Below are positions 63,482 through 64,000 of a DNA stretch of 64,000 nucleotides, piece after piece. Under the pieces are notes generated by a model that worked only from the letters and a program-made list of their open reading frames with translations, was not told where the DNA came from and did not search any database. Both the position numbers and the translations under genes were made by a program. Source of the stretch: Acidisoma sp. L85 (GTDB taxonomy: Bacteria > Pseudomonadota > Alphaproteobacteria > Acetobacterales > Acetobacteraceae); assembly GCF_009765865.1 (NCBI RefSeq), contig NZ_LMUQ01000061.1, positions 50,159 through 114,158 of the forward strand. Direction: 5' to 3'. Each line of letters opens with the position of its first letter. The first letter of the stretch is position 1.

Positions 63482-64000
63482 ACCTGGCGGATCTCTCGAT
63501 CCTTCTCGGAGGCGTATTCGTCCACCCGCTTCACGTAGGAATCGGTGAGCTTCTGCACCTCGTCCGACCAGTCCCCAGCCTCGTCCTTACTGAGCTCGCT
63601 CTTCTTCTCGAAGGCCTTGATCTGCTCCATGCCGTCACGCCGGACACCGCGTACCGCGATCCGCGCGCCCTCGGCATAGCGACCGGCGGCCTTGGCCAAT
63701 TCGCCCCGGCGTTCGGCGGTCAGTTGTGGGATCGGCACCCGTACGATCTGCCCGTCGGCCGAGGGGTTCAGTCCAAGACCCGAGTCGCGGATCGCCGCCA
63801 CCGTCGCGTTCACCAGACTGCGGTCCCAGACCTGCACGGTAATCATCCGCGCCTCCGGCACCGCGATGGTGCCAACCTGCGGCAGTGGCAGAACGGAGCC
63901 ATAGGCCTCGACCTTGACCGGTTCGAGCAGCGCCGGGCTGGCACGGCCGGTCCGGAGGCCGCTGAAGTCCTTGCGCAAGGTTTCCAGCGCGCCATCCATG
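63478..64000 (-). CDS. frr: Ribosome recycling factor (5' end outside window)
   Basis: 173 residues visible from MDGALETLRKDFSGLRTGRASPALLEPVKVEAYGS; the usual RRF has 10-15 residues before this Met, so the gene almost surely starts beyond 64000. Central PLPQVGTIAVPEARMITVQVWD and C-terminal IAVRGVRRDGMEQIKAFEKKSELSKDEAGDWSDEVQKLTDSYVKRVDEYASEKDREI are complete. It splits post-termination ribosomes with EF-G. Confidence 0.95.
   Translation of the reverse strand, partial: MDGALETLRKDFSGLRTGRASPALLEPVKVEAYGSVLPLPQVGTIAVPEARMITVQVWDRSLVNATVAAIRDSGLGLNPSADGQIVRVPIPQLTAERRGELAKAAGRYAEGARIAVRGVRRDGMEQIKAFEKKSELSKDEAGDWSDEVQKLTDSYVKRVDEYASEKDREIRQV

Overview
The window reads as a chromosomal segment of a GC-rich alphaproteobacterium. 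Gene content and order point to Rhodospirillales, most likely Acetobacteraceae: carA-carB-greA, yqeY-dnaG-rpoD, and the frr-uppS-cdsA-dxr-rseP-bamA-ompH-lpxD-fabZ-lpxA-lpxI block. The assignment to family is inference; no rRNA, tRNA, CRISPR array, transposase or prophage gene was recognised.

Layout. 1-1.75 kb: 5' part of thiM and a divergent membrane ferritin (mbfA) behind a Fur-like palindrome. 1.77-4.95 kb: cobD/cbiB with a FUSC/HlyD efflux pair. 4.99-9.6 kb: late lipid A/core genes lpxK-waaA-DUF374 acyltransferase and a GT-C membrane glycosyltransferase. 9.6-13.5 kb: an accessory stretch with a decayed glycosyltransferase copy, a NiCoT nickel/cobalt permease, about 0.9 kb of AT-richer non-coding DNA, and a matrixin-like secreted protein that lacks two hallmark metzincin residues. 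13.6-23.9 kb: 2-keto-3-deoxy-arabonate dehydratase-like enzyme, small envelope protein, ygfZ-holC, two tandem M17 aminopeptidases, cysQ-sua5, and an alpha/beta hydrolase-threonine deaminase-greA run. 24-33.2 kb: carAB (CarA carries an N-terminal helix-turn-helix-like domain), yqeY-dnaG-rpoD. 33.3-36.1 kb: GNAT, GT4, two terminators and a histone H1-like protein. 36.7-44.4 kb: DUF983-UPF0262-mtnA-DUF2272 operon, SnoaL-like, rhodanese/cysK, AI-2E transporter, HI0933 flavoprotein. 44.4-48.4 kb: second accessory stretch with a DUF29 fragment, nitroreductase, LpxO-like hydroxylase, an SGNH-like protein with a GTCR motif, a 48-codon remnant of a second LpxO-like gene, and a low-GC orphan. 48.5-52.5 kb: coenzyme B12-dependent ribonucleotide reductase with a pair of NrdR-like boxes. 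52.5-64 kb: the envelope-biogenesis block.

How the genes connect. Lipid A synthesis (lpxD, lpxA, lpxI, lpxK), Kdo transfer (waaA), possible lipid A hydroxylation (LpxO-like), undecaprenyl and phospholipid precursors (dxr, uppS, cdsA, fabZ) and outer-membrane protein assembly (bamA, ompH, rseP) dominate. A cobalt thread links a NiCoT permease, corrin ring assembly (CobD) and a B12-dependent NrdJ, although I see no cobalamin riboswitch. Translational coupling through ATGA or GTGA overlaps is frequent (ygfZ/holC, cysQ/sua5, FUSC/cobD, mtnA/DUF2272, fabZ/lpxA, lpxI/gloA) and was used to choose starts.

No clear, complete new biological system was found. The best leads are the HTH-CarA fusion with a possibly leaderless promoter, the pseudo-active-site matrixin, the duplicated hydroxylase remnant next to unknown genes, and a family of REP-like palindromes including one two-hairpin element.
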